Of a DNA stretch of 64,000 nucleotides, positions 27,006-39,080 are shown one piece after another. Origin of the DNA: Corynebacterium aurimucosum ATCC 700975 (GTDB lineage Bacteria > Actinomycetota > Actinomycetes > Mycobacteriales > Mycobacteriaceae); the NCBI RefSeq assembly GCF_007672725.1, contig NZ_VDTC01000007.1:105353-169352 (forward strand). The letters are read 5' to 3'. The notes below the pieces were generated by a model. The model was not told the origin of the DNA. It worked only from the letters and a program-made list of their open reading frames with translations, and did no database searches. A program made the translations under genes and the position numbers. Position 1 is the first letter of the stretch. Every line of letters starts with the position of its first letter.

Positions 27006-28364
27006 ATGACCAATCCTTCCGTCCTCACCGAGCAGCCGCATGAGGCCTCTGTTTTGACCAAGACCTATGTCATCGATACGTCCGTCCTTCTCTCAGATCC
27101 CTGGGCGTTGCGTAAGTTCGCTGAACACGATGTGGTACTGCCCATCGTCGTTATTTCTGAGTTGGAAGGAAAACGTCATCACCCGGAGCTTGGCTGGTTC
27201 GCCCGCCAAGCTCTTCGCTTTTTGGAGGACCTTCGCGCTACCTATGAGGCGTTGGACCAGCCCCTGCCCGTAAATGCAGCGGGCGGGACTTTGCGCGTGG
27301 AACTCAACCACCAGGATCAATCCTTGTTGCCAGCGGCCTTTCGCGGGCCGGAGGGAGATCACCGGATTCTGGCCTGCGCGCTGAATCTCCAGCATGAGGG
27401 CAAGGACACCGTCCTGGTGACTAAGGACGTCCCATTGCGTGTCAAGGCTGGTGCTGTAGGCCTGCAGGCGGATGAATACCATGCGCAGGACGTCGTGCTC
27501 ACCGGTTACACCGGCATGGCTACGGTGCCCACCAGCGCTGAGGTCATCGATGAGCTCTACGGGGAGGGCGAGGTGCTTATCGACGGATCCGTGACCACCG
27601 CCGGCACCCGCGTCGAGGACCTGCCGGTGCACTGTGGCATTACGCTGCAGGCGGGCGGGCAGTCCGCTCTGGGCCGGATGACGGCTGAGGGCACCGTTCG
27701 CTTGGTGCGCGGCGATGCGAATGTCTTTGGCCTGCAAGGCCGCTCTGCTGAGCAGCGCGTTGCCCTGGACCTTCTCTTGGATCCCTCCGTTGGAATCATG
27801 TCCATCGGAGGCAGGGCGGGCACTGGTAAGTCCGCGCTGGCGTTGTGTGCTGGCTTGGAGGCAGTGCTGGAGCGCGGCGAACACCGTCGTATCGTGGTGT
27901 TTCGCCCCATGTATGCGGTGGGCGGGCAGTCCCTGGGATATCTGCCGGGCTCTGAAAGCGAGAAGATGAATCCATGGGCGCAGGCCGTCTATGACACTCT
28001 GGAAGGTCTGGTATCCGAAAACGTCATGGACGAAGTCCAGGACCGCGGATTGCTGGAGGTTCTCCCGTTGACCCATATTCGCGGCCGCAGCCTGCATGAT
28101 TCTTTCGTCATCGTTGATGAGGCCCAATCGCTTGAGCGCAATGTGCTGTTGACTGTTTTGTCGCGCTTGGGGCGTGGCTCCCGAGTTGTACTGACGCATG
28201 ATGTTGCTCAGCGCGATAACCTGCGCGTTGGCCGCCACGACGGCGTGCAGGCAGTCATTGAAAAACTTAAAGGGCGTGAGCTCTTTGCACACGTCACGCT
28301 GCAACGCTCTGAGCGCTCTGCCATTGCAGAGCTGGTCACCGATCTGCTGGAAGGCGAAAGCTAA
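27006..28364 (+). CDS. phoH2: PhoH2: PIN-domain ribonuclease fused to PhoH ATPase
   Basis: The 452-residue fusion has an N-terminal PIN domain (residues about 18-155, acidic residues in [21 protein letters not shown] and DHRILACAL). A linker and a PhoH NTPase follow, with Walker [15 protein letters not shown] (about 262-275) and Walker [12 protein letters not shown] (about 362). In mycobacteria PhoH2 is a sequence-dependent RNA unwinding and cleaving enzyme. No small antitoxin frame is evident upstream here. Position matches Rv1095, after glyA. Confidence 0.94.
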   Translation: MTNPSVLTEQPHEASVLTKTYVIDTSVLLSDPWALRKFAEHDVVLPIVVISELEGKRHHPELGWFARQALRFLEDLRATYEALDQPLPVNAAGGTLRVELNHQDQSLLPAAFRGPEGDHRILACALNLQHEGKDTVLVTKDVPLRVKAGAVGLQADEYHAQDVVLTGYTGMATVPTSAEVIDELYGEGEVLIDGSVTTAGTRVEDLPVHCGITLQAGGQSALGRMTAEGTVRLVRGDANVFGLQGRSAEQRVALDLLLDPSVGIMSIGGRAGTGKSALALCAGLEAVLERGEHRRIVVFRPMYAVGGQSLGYLPGSESEKMNPWAQAVYDTLEGLVSENVMDEVQDRGLLEVLPLTHIRGRSLHDSFVIVDEAQSLERNVLLTVLSRLGRGSRVVLTHDVAQRDNLRVGRHDGVQAVIEKLKGRELFAHVTLQRSERSAIAELVTDLLEGES

Positions 28365-28435
28365 CGCGTTCGCGCGCGGCGATCTCTCTGCCCTCAGCTT
28401 GGCATTGACGCCGTGTGCTCAGTAATAATTGTTCC

Positions 28436-29011
28436 ATGAGCGACAACGCGAAAGACAAGAAGAAGGATTTCCGCATCCGTCCCTTCAATGCGGCGGACTA
28501 TCCGCAGATGCGAGAAATCTATGAGCAGGGCCTCAACACTGGCCACGCTACCTACGAGACCCGCTCGTTGACCTTTGAAGAGTTCAAAAACGTCAAAATC
28601 ATGGCGTCAGTTTTCGTCGCTGTTGAGGCGGAGGATGATTCAAAGGTTCTCGGCTGGGTGTGCGCCGCGCAGGCGTCTACCCGCACCGTGTTCCACGGCG
28701 TCGTCGAGGATTCCATCTACCTGAGCAAGGAAGCCCAGGGAAGGGGCATCGGTGGCGCCTTGCTGGATCAGCTCATCGAGGTCTGCCGCGACCTGCATAA
28801 GTGGGCTATCCACTCGTGGATCTTCCCGGAGAACGAAGGTTCCGCCGGCCTCCATAAGTCCCGTGGCTTCGTCAAGGTGGGCACGTACTCCCACATGGCA
28901 AAGATGACCTACGGTGAGCTCGCCGGCCAGTGGCGCGATACGGACGTGTATGAGCTTCTTCTGCCGAAGCCCGAGGAGAAGAAGGCAGCAGCCAACCAGA
29001 AGAGAAAGTAA
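28436..29011 (+). CDS. GNAT acetyltransferase, phosphinothricin-acetyltransferase type
   Basis: This 191-residue GNAT protein has an N-terminal FRIRPFNAADYPQMREIYEQGL and the acetyl-CoA loop SKEAQGRGIGGALLDQLI (about residues 98-115). Sequence character fits the Pat/Bar-like N-acetyltransferases that act on phosphinothricin, methionine sulfone or similar amino acids. A Lys-rich tail ends the protein. A TAATAATT stretch ends about 6 nt upstream of the ATG at 28436, so the transcript may be leaderless. Confidence 0.85.
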   Translation: MSDNAKDKKKDFRIRPFNAADYPQMREIYEQGLNTGHATYETRSLTFEEFKNVKIMASVFVAVEAEDDSKVLGWVCAAQASTRTVFHGVVEDSIYLSKEAQGRGIGGALLDQLIEVCRDLHKWAIHSWIFPENEGSAGLHKSRGFVKVGTYSHMAKMTYGELAGQWRDTDVYELLLPKPEEKKAAANQKRK

Positions 29012-29093
29012 TTATCCTGCTTTTCTAATGGAAGGGCATGAGCGGGGATAGAATTAAAGCTGTTCTTATTCCCTCTCGCTTAGAAGGTGAAGC

Positions 29094-30230
29094 ATGTCCT
29101 TGCGCACTTCTGTCCTTGCCCTTACTACAGCCGCAGCCGTGGCAACCGGTGCTTTCTCCGCACCTGTTGCCACGGCAGCAACCTATCCGTCGGCTGGTTC
29201 CGTTCCTGTGGCCGAGCTCGACGTTAATCAGCCTAACGGCGCTCTGGCCTATGTCTTTGCCGAGCCAGTGATGCAGTCCGACATCGACTTGGTTACCCGC
29301 CAAGTTCGCGAGTTGCGCGGCAAAGCCTGGGACACCAACCTGCCCTTCAACGGCGGAACCCTGCGACAGGCCGCTAGTGCCGCTGGCTACCGCACCCGCG
29401 AGGCATATGTGAATTCAATCTCCTGGGACCGCGGTCTCGAGCACGCGGTTTTGCAGCGTGCTGCTGAGGGAAACTTCTTGTTTGATCATCGCCGCGCAGT
29501 TGGCACACGTACTCCTGAAATCTTGGACAACTACAATACCTTGGACAACCTGACCACGACGGACATGGAACATGCCGTTGAATCGTGGTCTACAAGCAGA
29601 AGCAGCGGTCCCAGCGAGTGGGACTACCTTGTCCGAGAGAACGGCCAATGGTCAACAAATAATGGCCACCTGTACACGATTCTTAATCCTGAATACGTGA
29701 AGTTTGCGCAGGCTCAAATCGGAGAAGTGACAGCTGGTCTCTATTCGGCCGATGATAAGCCATCCGAACCGGCGCGGTTGGCGGCCGGTCGCCATGCATT
29801 CCCCATCGCCGTGCCGGAAAGCGCTATAAACCGTGCTGAACTGATGACCACGGGAGGAACCTCGGTCGGAAGCCAAGGAAGCCTGGGTTTGCGCATCGAT
29901 GGATTCTGGGGAGCGAAGCTGGGGGTTCCGGTGGCGGCGCCCAGCAGTAGCGACCCAGAGGTCCTTGAAGTCAACGAGGACGGAACCTACACAGCAAAGT
30001 CTGAGGGCACCGCGACCGTCACCTTTAACACCTATGTTCTGCGCAATGGCCAGGCAAAGGTCTCGGATAACCAAATCACCAAGACCGTGAAGGTGACCAA
30101 GAAGTCCCTCGGCGGGGACTTGAGCTCCGGCGGCACGAATATTGGTGCCATCGTGGGCATCCTCGCCGGCGTGCTCGCGCTCATCGGCGTGGCTGCCCAG
30201 GTAGCACGCCAGTTGGGAATCTTGCGCTAA
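29094..30230 (+). CDS. Secreted CAP-domain protein with Ig-like domain and C-terminal membrane anchor
   Basis: The 378-residue protein has a Sec signal peptide (cleavage near ATAAT, residue about 30). A CAP/SCP-like domain follows (residues about 50-225; WDRGLEHAVLQRAAEGN and the HRRAVGTRTPEI region), then a bacterial Ig-like domain (about 245-335, VLEVNEDGTYTAKSEGTATV), a Gly-rich linker and one membrane helix (about 348-370). It is likely surface-exposed and membrane-anchored. The ligand is unknown. A GAAGGTGA site precedes the start. A strong terminator follows. Confidence 0.82.
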   Translation: MSLRTSVLALTTAAAVATGAFSAPVATAATYPSAGSVPVAELDVNQPNGALAYVFAEPVMQSDIDLVTRQVRELRGKAWDTNLPFNGGTLRQAASAAGYRTREAYVNSISWDRGLEHAVLQRAAEGNFLFDHRRAVGTRTPEILDNYNTLDNLTTTDMEHAVESWSTSRSSGPSEWDYLVRENGQWSTNNGHLYTILNPEYVKFAQAQIGEVTAGLYSADDKPSEPARLAAGRHAFPIAVPESAINRAELMTTGGTSVGSQGSLGLRIDGFWGAKLGVPVAAPSSSDPEVLEVNEDGTYTAKSEGTATVTFNTYVLRNGQAKVSDNQITKTVKVTKKSLGGDLSSGGTNIGAIVGILAGVLALIGVAAQVARQLGILR

Positions 30231-30246
30231 GCATCGTGACAATAAG

Positions 30247-30282
30247 AAATCCTCGCTACGTGAATGCTCGTAGCGAGGATTT
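30247..30282. terminator. Intrinsic terminator after the CAP-domain gene
   Basis: AAATCCTCGCTACG pairs perfectly with CGTAGCGAGGATTT around an 8-nt loop. The AAA and TTT ends make it usable in both directions. Confidence 0.88.
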
Positions 30283-30380
30283 GTGCTTACTTCACCCGGT
30301 TTCTACGCCGAGGGGATATCTCAGCTCCCAGACCACCGTTGCACGTCGTCAAGCGCCAGCTTGTCTCGAAGCAGTGGCTT

Positions 30381-32560
<2,180 letters not shown>

Positions 32561-32566
32561 TTCTTC

Positions 32567-32615
32567 TTGCACAGAGTGCAACAGTACACTCAGTGCAAAT
32601 TTGCACCAAGTGCAA
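32567..32615 (-). promoter_or_regulatory. Promoter of tetR-MFS flanked by two TTGCAC-N3-GTGCAA operators
   Basis: Two 15-bp palindromes, TTGCACAGAGTGCAA (32567-32581) and TTGCACCAAGTGCAA (32601-32615), have identical arms and lie 34 bp apart centre to centre. A further palindrome, GTGCAAATTTGCAC (32593-32606), bridges them. On the minus strand TTGGTG (32604-32609) and TACTGT (32581-32586) form a -35/-10 pair with 17 bp spacing, covered by both operators. This is what a TetR autorepression site looks like. Confidence 0.75.
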
Positions 32616-32697
32616 TTCGAGTGATTTTTGAAAGGGAGATCTAAAAATATGACGGTGGTTACTATGACGCTGAGCGTGGGCGTTGAAAACGACGAAG

Positions 32698-32721
32698 GCC
32701 GCCCTCCCGAAGGAGAGCGGC
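32698..32721 (-). terminator. Intrinsic terminator after fumC
   Basis: Read on the minus strand, GCCGCTCTCC and GGAGGGCGGC form a 10-bp stem (one G-T pair) closed by a TTCG tetraloop. A T-rich tail follows about 10 nt later. Confidence 0.75.
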
Positions 32722-32740
32722 GGCGTTCGCGAAAGCGAGC

Positions 32741-34141
32741 TTAGAAGTTGTCGCGGTCGCGGTTGGTCATGGTGAGAACGTTGAGGCGCTCATCGAGCTC
32801 CTCCTCAGTGAGGTTCTCTCCGTCGACGAAGCCCAAGTCGATGACTGCCTCGCGGACAGTGATCTTCTCGTGCAGTGCGTGCTTAGCTGCCTTGGCTGCG
32901 TTCTCGTAGCCAATCTTGGAGTTCAGCGGGGTCACGATGGAGGTGGAGGACTCCGCAAACTTCTTCATGCGCTCCTCGTTGGCCTCGATGCCGTCAACGC
33001 ACTTCTCAGCGAAAACGCGGGAGACGTTGGCCAGCAGGCGGGCCGACTCGAGAACGTTGCGAGCCATCATCGGGATGTAGACATTGAGCTCGAAGTGGCC
33101 GTTGGAGCCGCCGAAGGCAACGGCTGCGTCGTTACCGATAACCTGGCCAGCGACCATGGTGGCGGCCTCACACAGAACCGGGTTGACCTTGCCCGGCATG
33201 ATGGAGGAGCCCGGTTGCAGGTCCTTCAAGTGGATCTCGGACAAACCGGTCAACGGGCCGGAGCCCATGAGACGGATGTCGTTGGCAATCTTGTTGAGGG
33301 AGACAGCCACGGTGCGCATAGCGCCGGAGAACTCCACCAAGGCGTCGCGAGCGGCCTGGGCCTCAAAGTGGTTCTTAGCCTCAGACAGCTCCTTGACGCC
33401 GGTGAGCTTCTTGAGCTCCTCGGTAACCTTGCCGCCGAAGTCAGCGGAAGTGTTCAGGCCGGTACCGGTTGCGGTGCCGCCGATGGCCAGCTCACCCAAG
33501 CGCGGCAGGGTTGCCTCAATGCGCTCAATGCCGAGCTCGATCTGGCGAGCGTAGCCGCCAAACTCCTGGCCCAAGGTGATCGGGGTGGCGTCCATCAGGT
33601 GGGTGCGTCCGGACTTGACCATGTCGGCGAATTCCTTGGCCTTAGCCACGAGGGATTCGTGGAGGACCTTGAGGCCCGGGATGAGGTCGTTGACGGCAGC
33701 CTCGGTCGCCGCAACATGGGTTGCGGTGGGGAAGGTGTCGTTGGAGGACTGGCCCATGTTCACGTGGTCATTCGGGTGAATCTCCACGCCATTGTTGTGG
33801 GCGATGGAAGCGATGACCTCGTTCGTGTTCATGTTGGAAGAGGTACCGGAGCCGGTCTGGAAGACATCGATCGGGAAGGCATCGTTGTGCTTGCCTTCTG
33901 CAATCTCGGTGGCTGCCGCAATGATAGCGTCGGCCTTCTCCGCATCCAGCTTGCCGGAATCCTTATTCACCTGAGCGCAGGCGGCCTTGAGAAGACCGAG
34001 TGCGCGGATCTGGGCAGCTTCAAGGCCACGGCCAGAAATGGGGAAGTTTTCCACAGCGCGCTGGGTTTGGGCACGCCACAGGGCGTTGACCGGAACCTTG
34101 ACTTCGCCCATAGTGTCGTGTTCGATGCGGTATTCAGTCAT
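32741..34141 (-). CDS. fumC: Fumarate hydratase class II
   Basis: This 466-residue protein is full length for the iron-independent fumarase of the TCA cycle. Motifs are [14 protein letters not shown] (residues about 96-109), [16 protein letters not shown], and the superfamily signature [12 protein letters not shown] (about 313-324). It lies 98 bp downstream of glpX on the same strand, as in Rv1098c-Rv1099c. A palindrome TGCCGTGGCACGGCA (34188-34202) lies in that gap. Confidence 0.98.
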   Translation of the reverse strand: MTEYRIEHDTMGEVKVPVNALWRAQTQRAVENFPISGRGLEAAQIRALGLLKAACAQVNKDSGKLDAEKADAIIAAATEIAEGKHNDAFPIDVFQTGSGTSSNMNTNEVIASIAHNNGVEIHPNDHVNMGQSSNDTFPTATHVAATEAAVNDLIPGLKVLHESLVAKAKEFADMVKSGRTHLMDATPITLGQEFGGYARQIELGIERIEATLPRLGELAIGGTATGTGLNTSADFGGKVTEELKKLTGVKELSEAKNHFEAQAARDALVEFSGAMRTVAVSLNKIANDIRLMGSGPLTGLSEIHLKDLQPGSSIMPGKVNPVLCEAATMVAGQVIGNDAAVAFGGSNGHFELNVYIPMMARNVLESARLLANVSRVFAEKCVDGIEANEERMKKFAESSTSIVTPLNSKIGYENAAKAAKHALHEKITVREAVIDLGFVDGENLTEEELDERLNVLTMTNRDRDNF

Positions 34142-34187
34142 GAAGTCACCTTTTCTGTGAGATGAGAATTGTAGAGTTCTTTATGTG

Positions 34188-34202
34188 TGCCGTGGCACGG
34201 CA
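34188..34202. repeat. Perfect palindrome between glpX and fumC
   Basis: TGCCGTGGCACGGCA is a 7-bp perfect stem with a one-base centre. It could be an operator for fumC expression or an attenuating hairpin. No T run follows. Confidence 0.4.
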
Positions 34203-34239
34203 TTGATGGCCACCGTAGCACTCTTCGCAGGAAAGTGGA

Positions 34240-35259
34240 TTAGCTTTCCTTATCGTGGGGGTTGGTGTAGTCCACCACGGAGTATTCCTGCAGCTTAGCC
34301 AGCTTATGGATGGAATCGACGTAGCGGATCGTGCCGGACTTGGAGCGCATGACCAGAGAACGGGTCGTGGCGCCGTTGGGGCGGTAGGACACGCCGCGGA
34401 GCATGTCGCCATTGGTAACGCCGGTTGCGGCGAAGTAGCAGTTTTCAGAAGAGACCAGATCGTTGGTGGTGAGGACGCGATCAAGGTCGTGTCCGGCCTT
34501 GCGTGCCTTCTCTGCCTCTGCTTCATCTTTAGGCCACAGCTTGCCTTGGATTTCACCACCCATACACTTCATGGCACATGCGGTGATGATGCCCTCTGGG
34601 GTGCCACCGATACCCATCATCATATCGATGGAGTTGGTGTCCTGGCAGGTGGCGATGGCGCCGGCGACGTCACCATCCATGATGAGGCGAACCTTGGCGC
34701 CTGCCTCACGGATCTGGCGGATAAGGTCATCGTGGCGCGGGCGGTCGAGTACGACGACGGTCAGGTCAGCTGGCTTGATGCCCTTGGCCTTGGCCACGGA
34801 TTTGATGTTCCACTCCACGGACTCATTGAGATCGATTGAGCCAACAGCCTCTGGGCCGACAGCAATCTTCTTCATATAGAACACTGCGGATGGGTCATAC
34901 ATGGTGCCGCGCTCAGCAGCAGCGATGACGGAAATAGCGTTCGGGCGGCCTTCTGCCATAAGACGGGTGCCGTCAACCGGGTCGACGGCGATGTCCATCT
35001 CTGCACCCTGGCCGGTGCCGACTTTTTCTCCGTTGAACAGCATGGGGGCTTCATCCTTTTCGCCCTCACCGATGACGACGATGCCGTTCATCTCTACGGA
35101 GTTGATGAGCTTGCGCATAGCATCCACCGCGGCGCCGTCACCTTCATTCTTCTGTCCACGGCCAACCCAGCGACCCGAGGCGAGTGCTGCTGCCTCAGTG
35201 ACACGCACCAGCTCCATGGCTAGGTTGCGATCGGGGATATAAGACGTGTTATCAGACAT
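34240..35259 (-). CDS. glpX: Class II fructose-1,6-bisphosphatase
   Basis: This 339-residue GlpX-type phosphatase performs the gluconeogenic step from fructose-1,6-bisphosphate to fructose-6-phosphate. Motifs are [15 protein letters not shown] (residues about 61-75) and the metal site [20 protein letters not shown] (about 89-108), plus [18 protein letters not shown]. It precedes fumC and diverges from the DUF4245 gene. Confidence 0.97.
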   Translation of the reverse strand: MSDNTSYIPDRNLAMELVRVTEAAALASGRWVGRGQKNEGDGAAVDAMRKLINSVEMNGIVVIGEGEKDEAPMLFNGEKVGTGQGAEMDIAVDPVDGTRLMAEGRPNAISVIAAAERGTMYDPSAVFYMKKIAVGPEAVGSIDLNESVEWNIKSVAKAKGIKPADLTVVVLDRPRHDDLIRQIREAGAKVRLIMDGDVAGAIATCQDTNSIDMMMGIGGTPEGIITACAMKCMGGEIQGKLWPKDEAEAEKARKAGHDLDRVLTTNDLVSSENCYFAATGVTNGDMLRGVSYRPNGATTRSLVMRSKSGTIRYVDSIHKLAKLQEYSVVDYTNPHDKES

Positions 35260-35460
35260 GTGTGATTAGTCCCTTTCTTTTCAGGTGGCTCGGCCCGGGG
35301 TGGGGGACAACCCGGAATACATATTCCATTCTTCCACTTTTCCCTCGTATCCAAGCCCGAATGCCTCCCCCAGAAGAGGGTCTCAGTCAAGTTGGCCACC
35401 AAAAGGGCAGGTGGGAGGTCGCTGTCGCGAGCGCGGGAGGCGGCGTGACATACTGGGCGG

Positions 35461-36051
35461 GTGGCATCTGAAGATAAACCTAAGATTTTTGAGGACGCGC
35501 GTGATATCACCCTGACGGTGGGCGTCATCCTCATCATGATGTTCCTGGCGGTTGGAGCAACGGGACTGTGCTCGATCAACCCGGAAAAGCCGGGGCCCGT
35601 GCAGAACGTGGATGCCGCTACGTTTCTGGAAATGGAGGCGCGCGGCACCGGGGCCGTCATCAGGGAGCCCGTCATGCCGGAGGGCTGGCAGCCTACGGCC
35701 GCACGGCGTAAGGAGATGGGCGGCGAATCCGGTGCCGTGGTGAGCTGGCTTACCGCCGAGGAAGGCTACGTGGAATCGGCGCAGACGCAGTTGGCGCTTG
35801 GCGATGTCCCCTCGGCCTACGACTCCAACTATCGTGGCAACTCCGAGCGGCGTGAGGTGGCGGGCCACGACGTGGAAATCCTGAGCAGTGACGACAAAGA
35901 TGTGCGTCCACTGTGGATTACTGACTTGGGCGATGCCCGCCTCGTTCTTACGGGCTCTGCCTCCGACGCTGATTATGAGACGGCCCTCACCGCCTTCGCG
36001 GAAGCTGAGCCGCTCCAAATTGCTGAGGATGGCAGCGTCGTCAGCGAGTAA
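35461..36051 (+). CDS. DUF4245 membrane-anchored protein
   Basis: This 196-residue protein has one N-terminal membrane segment (about residues 20-40) and an extracytoplasmic domain with the family pattern PVMPEGWQPTAARR and the final PLWITDLGDARLVLTGSA. It matches Rv1100 in position (next to glpX). The GTG start has CATACT ending 6 nt upstream, consistent with a leaderless transcript. Function is unknown. Confidence 0.87.
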   Translation: MASEDKPKIFEDARDITLTVGVILIMMFLAVGATGLCSINPEKPGPVQNVDAATFLEMEARGTGAVIREPVMPEGWQPTAARRKEMGGESGAVVSWLTAEEGYVESAQTQLALGDVPSAYDSNYRGNSERREVAGHDVEILSSDDKDVRPLWITDLGDARLVLTGSASDADYETALTAFAEAEPLQIAEDGSVVSE

Positions 36052-36055
36052 ATAG

Positions 36056-36409
36056 TTAGCGGAACGTCACGCTCTGCAGCGTTTCATCCCACTCCACCTC
36101 GACGGCATCGCCGGCGGCACTGGTGAGAGACTCCGGGTCGAGCCCACTCAGGCGCGTCTTGCCCAGGTAGACATCGACCTTTTCGTGTTGGGACTTGCCG
36201 GGGAAGAGTGCAATTTCGACGAGTTTATCAGCGCTAAAACGCAGGACGATGGAGCCGGAGAAATAGCTGATTTCCTCTCCGCTCACGGTGTGCGGCGGGC
36301 CGAAAAACTCCTCGACGAGCTGGCGTGAATCCCCAAAGACCATGGATCCCGCTCCGCCCGACTTGGAGACGAAATCGACGCGATCTCCCGGGTAGCCGTA
36401 AATTTTCAT
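36056..36409 (-). CDS. Uncharacterised beta-rich protein translationally coupled to xseB
   Basis: This 117-residue soluble protein has no signal or membrane segment. Its pattern of alternating residues (GSMVFGDSRQLVEEFFG, SYFSGSIVLRFSADKLVEIA) suggests a small alpha/beta or immunity-like fold. I do not recognise the family. The ATG follows the xseB stop immediately, so it should be translated from the xseAB transcript. It converges on the DUF4245 gene. Confidence 0.72.
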   Translation of the reverse strand: MKIYGYPGDRVDFVSKSGGAGSMVFGDSRQLVEEFFGPPHTVSGEEISYFSGSIVLRFSADKLVEIALFPGKSQHEKVDVYLGKTRLSGLDPESLTSAAGDAVEVEWDETLQSVTFR

Positions 36410-36697
36410 TTAATCCTCTCCTGCTTCTGCATTGGTGGCTGCGCTATCGGTGCCCTCAGTATTCTTGCGGAGGGCTTCCTCTACGCGCTTCGATGCGCCG
36501 TCGAGGTGCGCCTCGCAAGCTTTTGCTAGGGCCTCGCCACGCTCCCAGTATTTAAGAGACTCATCCAAGCCCATCTGGCCCAGCTCGAGGATCTTTACGG
36601 TCTCAATGAGTTCATCGCGGGCTTGTTCATAGCTCAGTTCTTCTACCGGTGGGAACGCGTCCTGGCCGGGTTGGCCGGCACCAATTGTGTCAGTCAT
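36410..36697 (-). CDS. xseB: Exodeoxyribonuclease VII small subunit
   Basis: This 95-residue protein has the XseB core [36 protein letters not shown], a two-helix fold. It combines with several copies to one XseA to form exonuclease VII, which degrades single-stranded DNA. It lies 39 bp downstream of xseA. The N-terminal and C-terminal ends are acidic and variable. Confidence 0.95.
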   Translation of the reverse strand: MTDTIGAGQPGQDAFPPVEELSYEQARDELIETVKILELGQMGLDESLKYWERGEALAKACEAHLDGASKRVEEALRKNTEGTDSAATNAEAGED

Positions 36698-36736
36698 GGG
36701 GTCAATTCCTTTTCTCTTGTGCTCTAATAAATCGCT

Positions 36737-37978
36737 TTAATCTGCGGCCTGGGAGGCCATTGCGGCGGCGGTAATCGAACCATCGCCAACGCGGATGCGC
36801 AGCTGCGATCCCGGGGGAGACTGCGCATAGCTGGTGACAACCTCTGGTCCGCTACCGTCGCGAGGCAGCACCTGAACGATGGCGTAGCCCCGTTCAAGTG
36901 TGGCCGAGGGGCCCAAGGCTGAGACGCGAGCACGCAACGAGGCTACCTGGTTACTTTCGCGATCCAACCGGTGCGTAACTACCCGGCGAATCAGCGCGAG
37001 GTTGCGCTCAAGTTCCTCGCGGCGCGCGTTGATCGGCACCATGGGATCGGCGAGGACCGGGCGGGAGCGGATGCTCTCGAGGCCGCGGCGTTCCCTGTCC
37101 ACCCAGCCGCGCAGCGCTGCCGCCATGCGCGAGCGGGCTTCAGAGATCAGCGCATACTCTTCGGCGGCGGAAGGAACGACGCGCTTGGCCGCATCGGTGG
37201 GCGTGGCGGCGCGCAGATCGGCGACATCATCGAGCACCGGGTGGTCCGGTTCGTGTCCGATGGCGGAGACAACCGGAGTGCGGGCGTCTGCCACAGCGCG
37301 CTGGAGCGCCTCCTCGGAGAAGGGAAGCAGATCTTCCACTGAACCACCGCCGCGGGCGATGATGATGACATCGACTTCCGGGTTCGCGTCGAGAGTCCGG
37401 AGCGCGTCAATCACCTGGGTAACGGCAGTGGCTCCCTGGACAGCAGTGTTAATGACTTCGAACTGAACCGCTGGCCAACGATCCTGCGCTACGGAGAGCA
37501 CATCGCGCTCGGCATGGGACCCGCGGCCGGTGATGAGGCCAATCTTCTTCGGTAGATAGGGAAGCGGCAGCTTACGGGAAGCGTCGCACAGGCCCTCCTG
37601 ACGCAGCCGCTGGCGCAGCATCTCTACCCGAGCAAGAAGGTCACCAATACCGACGTGGCGGATCTCCGTGACCCACAGGGAAAAACTTCCGCGTCCGGCG
37701 TAGAAGGCGGGCTTGCCGTAGACCACGACGCGGTCGCCATCCTTGAGCGGTGAGGGGGCATTGCGGATGAGCGAGGTGTTGCATGTCAGCTGAACAGATT
37801 TTTCCTGTTCGACATCACGCAACGTGATGTAGGAGAGCTTCCATGTTGGCTTCATGTTCAGCTGGGTGATCTGCCCCTCCACCCAGAGGAAGCCGAGGCG
37901 TTCGATCCAGCCTTTGACTTGGTCATTGACCTTGCCGACGGGCCACGGCGTTTCCGCGGAATTGGCCGGTTGGTTCAC
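36737..37978 (-). CDS. xseA: Exodeoxyribonuclease VII large subunit
   Basis: The 413-residue protein has an N-terminal OB fold (residues about 17-115, [21 protein letters not shown]), then the catalytic domain with [38 protein letters not shown] and [28 protein letters not shown], and a helical tail. It is slightly shorter than the E. coli protein, as is usual in actinobacteria. It is divergent from ispH, an arrangement that matches Rv1108c-Rv1110. Confidence 0.96.
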   Translation of the reverse strand: MNQPANSAETPWPVGKVNDQVKGWIERLGFLWVEGQITQLNMKPTWKLSYITLRDVEQEKSVQLTCNTSLIRNAPSPLKDGDRVVVYGKPAFYAGRGSFSLWVTEIRHVGIGDLLARVEMLRQRLRQEGLCDASRKLPLPYLPKKIGLITGRGSHAERDVLSVAQDRWPAVQFEVINTAVQGATAVTQVIDALRTLDANPEVDVIIIARGGGSVEDLLPFSEEALQRAVADARTPVVSAIGHEPDHPVLDDVADLRAATPTDAAKRVVPSAAEEYALISEARSRMAAALRGWVDRERRGLESIRSRPVLADPMVPINARREELERNLALIRRVVTHRLDRESNQVASLRARVSALGPSATLERGYAIVQVLPRDGSGPEVVTSYAQSPPGSQLRIRVGDGSITAAAMASQAAD

Positions 37979-38107
37979 GCGCAGTCCTTTCTCTTGAGTG
38001 GTCTAGTCTCTCGGGTATGTTCCGTCCAGTGTAAGAGGCGTGCCGGACATCTGGTGCTACCGGCCAAGCCTGGCAAGCTGTAACTACAGTATGCGCGCGA
38101 CTTTCGA

Positions 38108-38120
38108 TACTCTGGGAGCC
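38108..38120 (+). promoter_or_regulatory. Leaderless -10 box of ispH
   Basis: TACTCT at 38108-38113 ends 7 nt before the ATG at 38121. This supports the start chosen for ispH. Confidence 0.55.
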
Positions 38121-39080
38121 ATGACTGAAACTGCAAAGAAGGTGCTCCTGGCGGCTCCCCGCGGCTATTGCGCCGGCGTGGACCGTGCTGTTGAGACAGT
38201 GGAAAAGGCGTTGGAGAAATACGGCGCCCCTATCTACGTGCGCAAGCAAATCGTGCACAACCGCTTCGTTGTTGAATCCCTGGCTAAGCGTGGTGTCATC
38301 TTTGTGGAGGAGGCTTCCGAAGCCCCTGAAGGCGCTCACCTTGTATTTTCTGCACACGGCATTGCGCCGACGGTGCGCAAGGAAGCGGAGGAACGCAAGC
38401 AGCTAACGCTGGACGCAACGTGCCCGCTGGTGACCAAGGTGCACAAGGAAGCACAGCGCTTTGAGCGCGATGGCTATCACATCTTGCTCGTCGGCCACGA
38501 GGGCCACGAAGAGGTCGAAGGCACCGCCGGTGAGGCCCCAGAGGTTACCCACTTGGTAGATGGCTTGGACGGCGTCGACAAGCTGCCGGATTTCCTCCAC
38601 GATGAGAAACTCATCTGGTTGTCGCAAACCACGTTGTCGGTTGATGAAACCATTCAGATCGTCAATAAGCTGCGTGAGCGCTTTCCACACCTGGAGAATC
38701 CGCCATCAGATGATATCTGCTACGCCACTCAGAACCGTCAGGAATCGGTGAAGGCCATTGCCCCGAAGTGTGATCTCATGATCGTCGTCGGGTCCCAGAA
38801 TTCCTCCAACTCCAAGCGTCTCGTCGAGGTAGCCCTAGAAGCAGGCTCTAAGGCCTCGCACCTCGTAGACTTCGCTTCGGAGATCGAAGAAGCTTGGCTG
38901 GAGGGCGTGAACACCGTCGGCGTGACGTGTGGCGCATCCGTGCCTGAACTGCTGGTCCGTGAGGTACTGGAATTCCTGGACGAGCGTGGCTACCACGACG
39001 TTGAGCAGGTGACGACTTCCACGGAGACCATCACGTTCTCCTTGCCGCGCGATCTGCGTCCGGCACGCACCGCGCGTTAA
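38121..39080 (+). CDS. ispH: 4-hydroxy-3-methylbut-2-enyl diphosphate reductase
   Basis: This 319-residue iron-sulfur enzyme catalyses the last step of the MEP isoprenoid pathway. The three cluster cysteines are in [10 protein letters not shown] (about residue 16), [15 protein letters not shown] (about 100) and VTCGASVPE (about 279). HNRFVV and SQTTLSVDE are also conserved. The ATG at 38121 is chosen on family length and a TACTCT box 7 nt upstream; the 27 upstream codons in frame are not family-like. Confidence 0.97.
   Translation: MTETAKKVLLAAPRGYCAGVDRAVETVEKALEKYGAPIYVRKQIVHNRFVVESLAKRGVIFVEEASEAPEGAHLVFSAHGIAPTVRKEAEERKQLTLDATCPLVTKVHKEAQRFERDGYHILLVGHEGHEEVEGTAGEAPEVTHLVDGLDGVDKLPDFLHDEKLIWLSQTTLSVDETIQIVNKLRERFPHLENPPSDDICYATQNRQESVKAIAPKCDLMIVVGSQNSSNSKRLVEVALEAGSKASHLVDFASEIEEAWLEGVNTVGVTCGASVPELLVREVLEFLDERGYHDVEQVTTSTETITFSLPRDLRPARTAR

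Noticed and set aside
27006..28364. phoH2 as half of a toxin-antitoxin pair with a PhoAT-like antitoxin
   Set aside because: No credible small frame with a ribosome binding site is found directly upstream in 26710-27005.
32649..32744. 31-codon open frame divergent from tetR, with an AAGGGAG-like site upstream
   Set aside because: It ends inside fumC and is largely made of the fumC terminator stem; its coding likeness (Arg/Glu run) comes from the hairpin sequence.
32870..34165. 431-codon open frame antisense to fumC
   Set aside because: Mirror frame of fumC with Gly/Val/Leu-rich nonsense composition.
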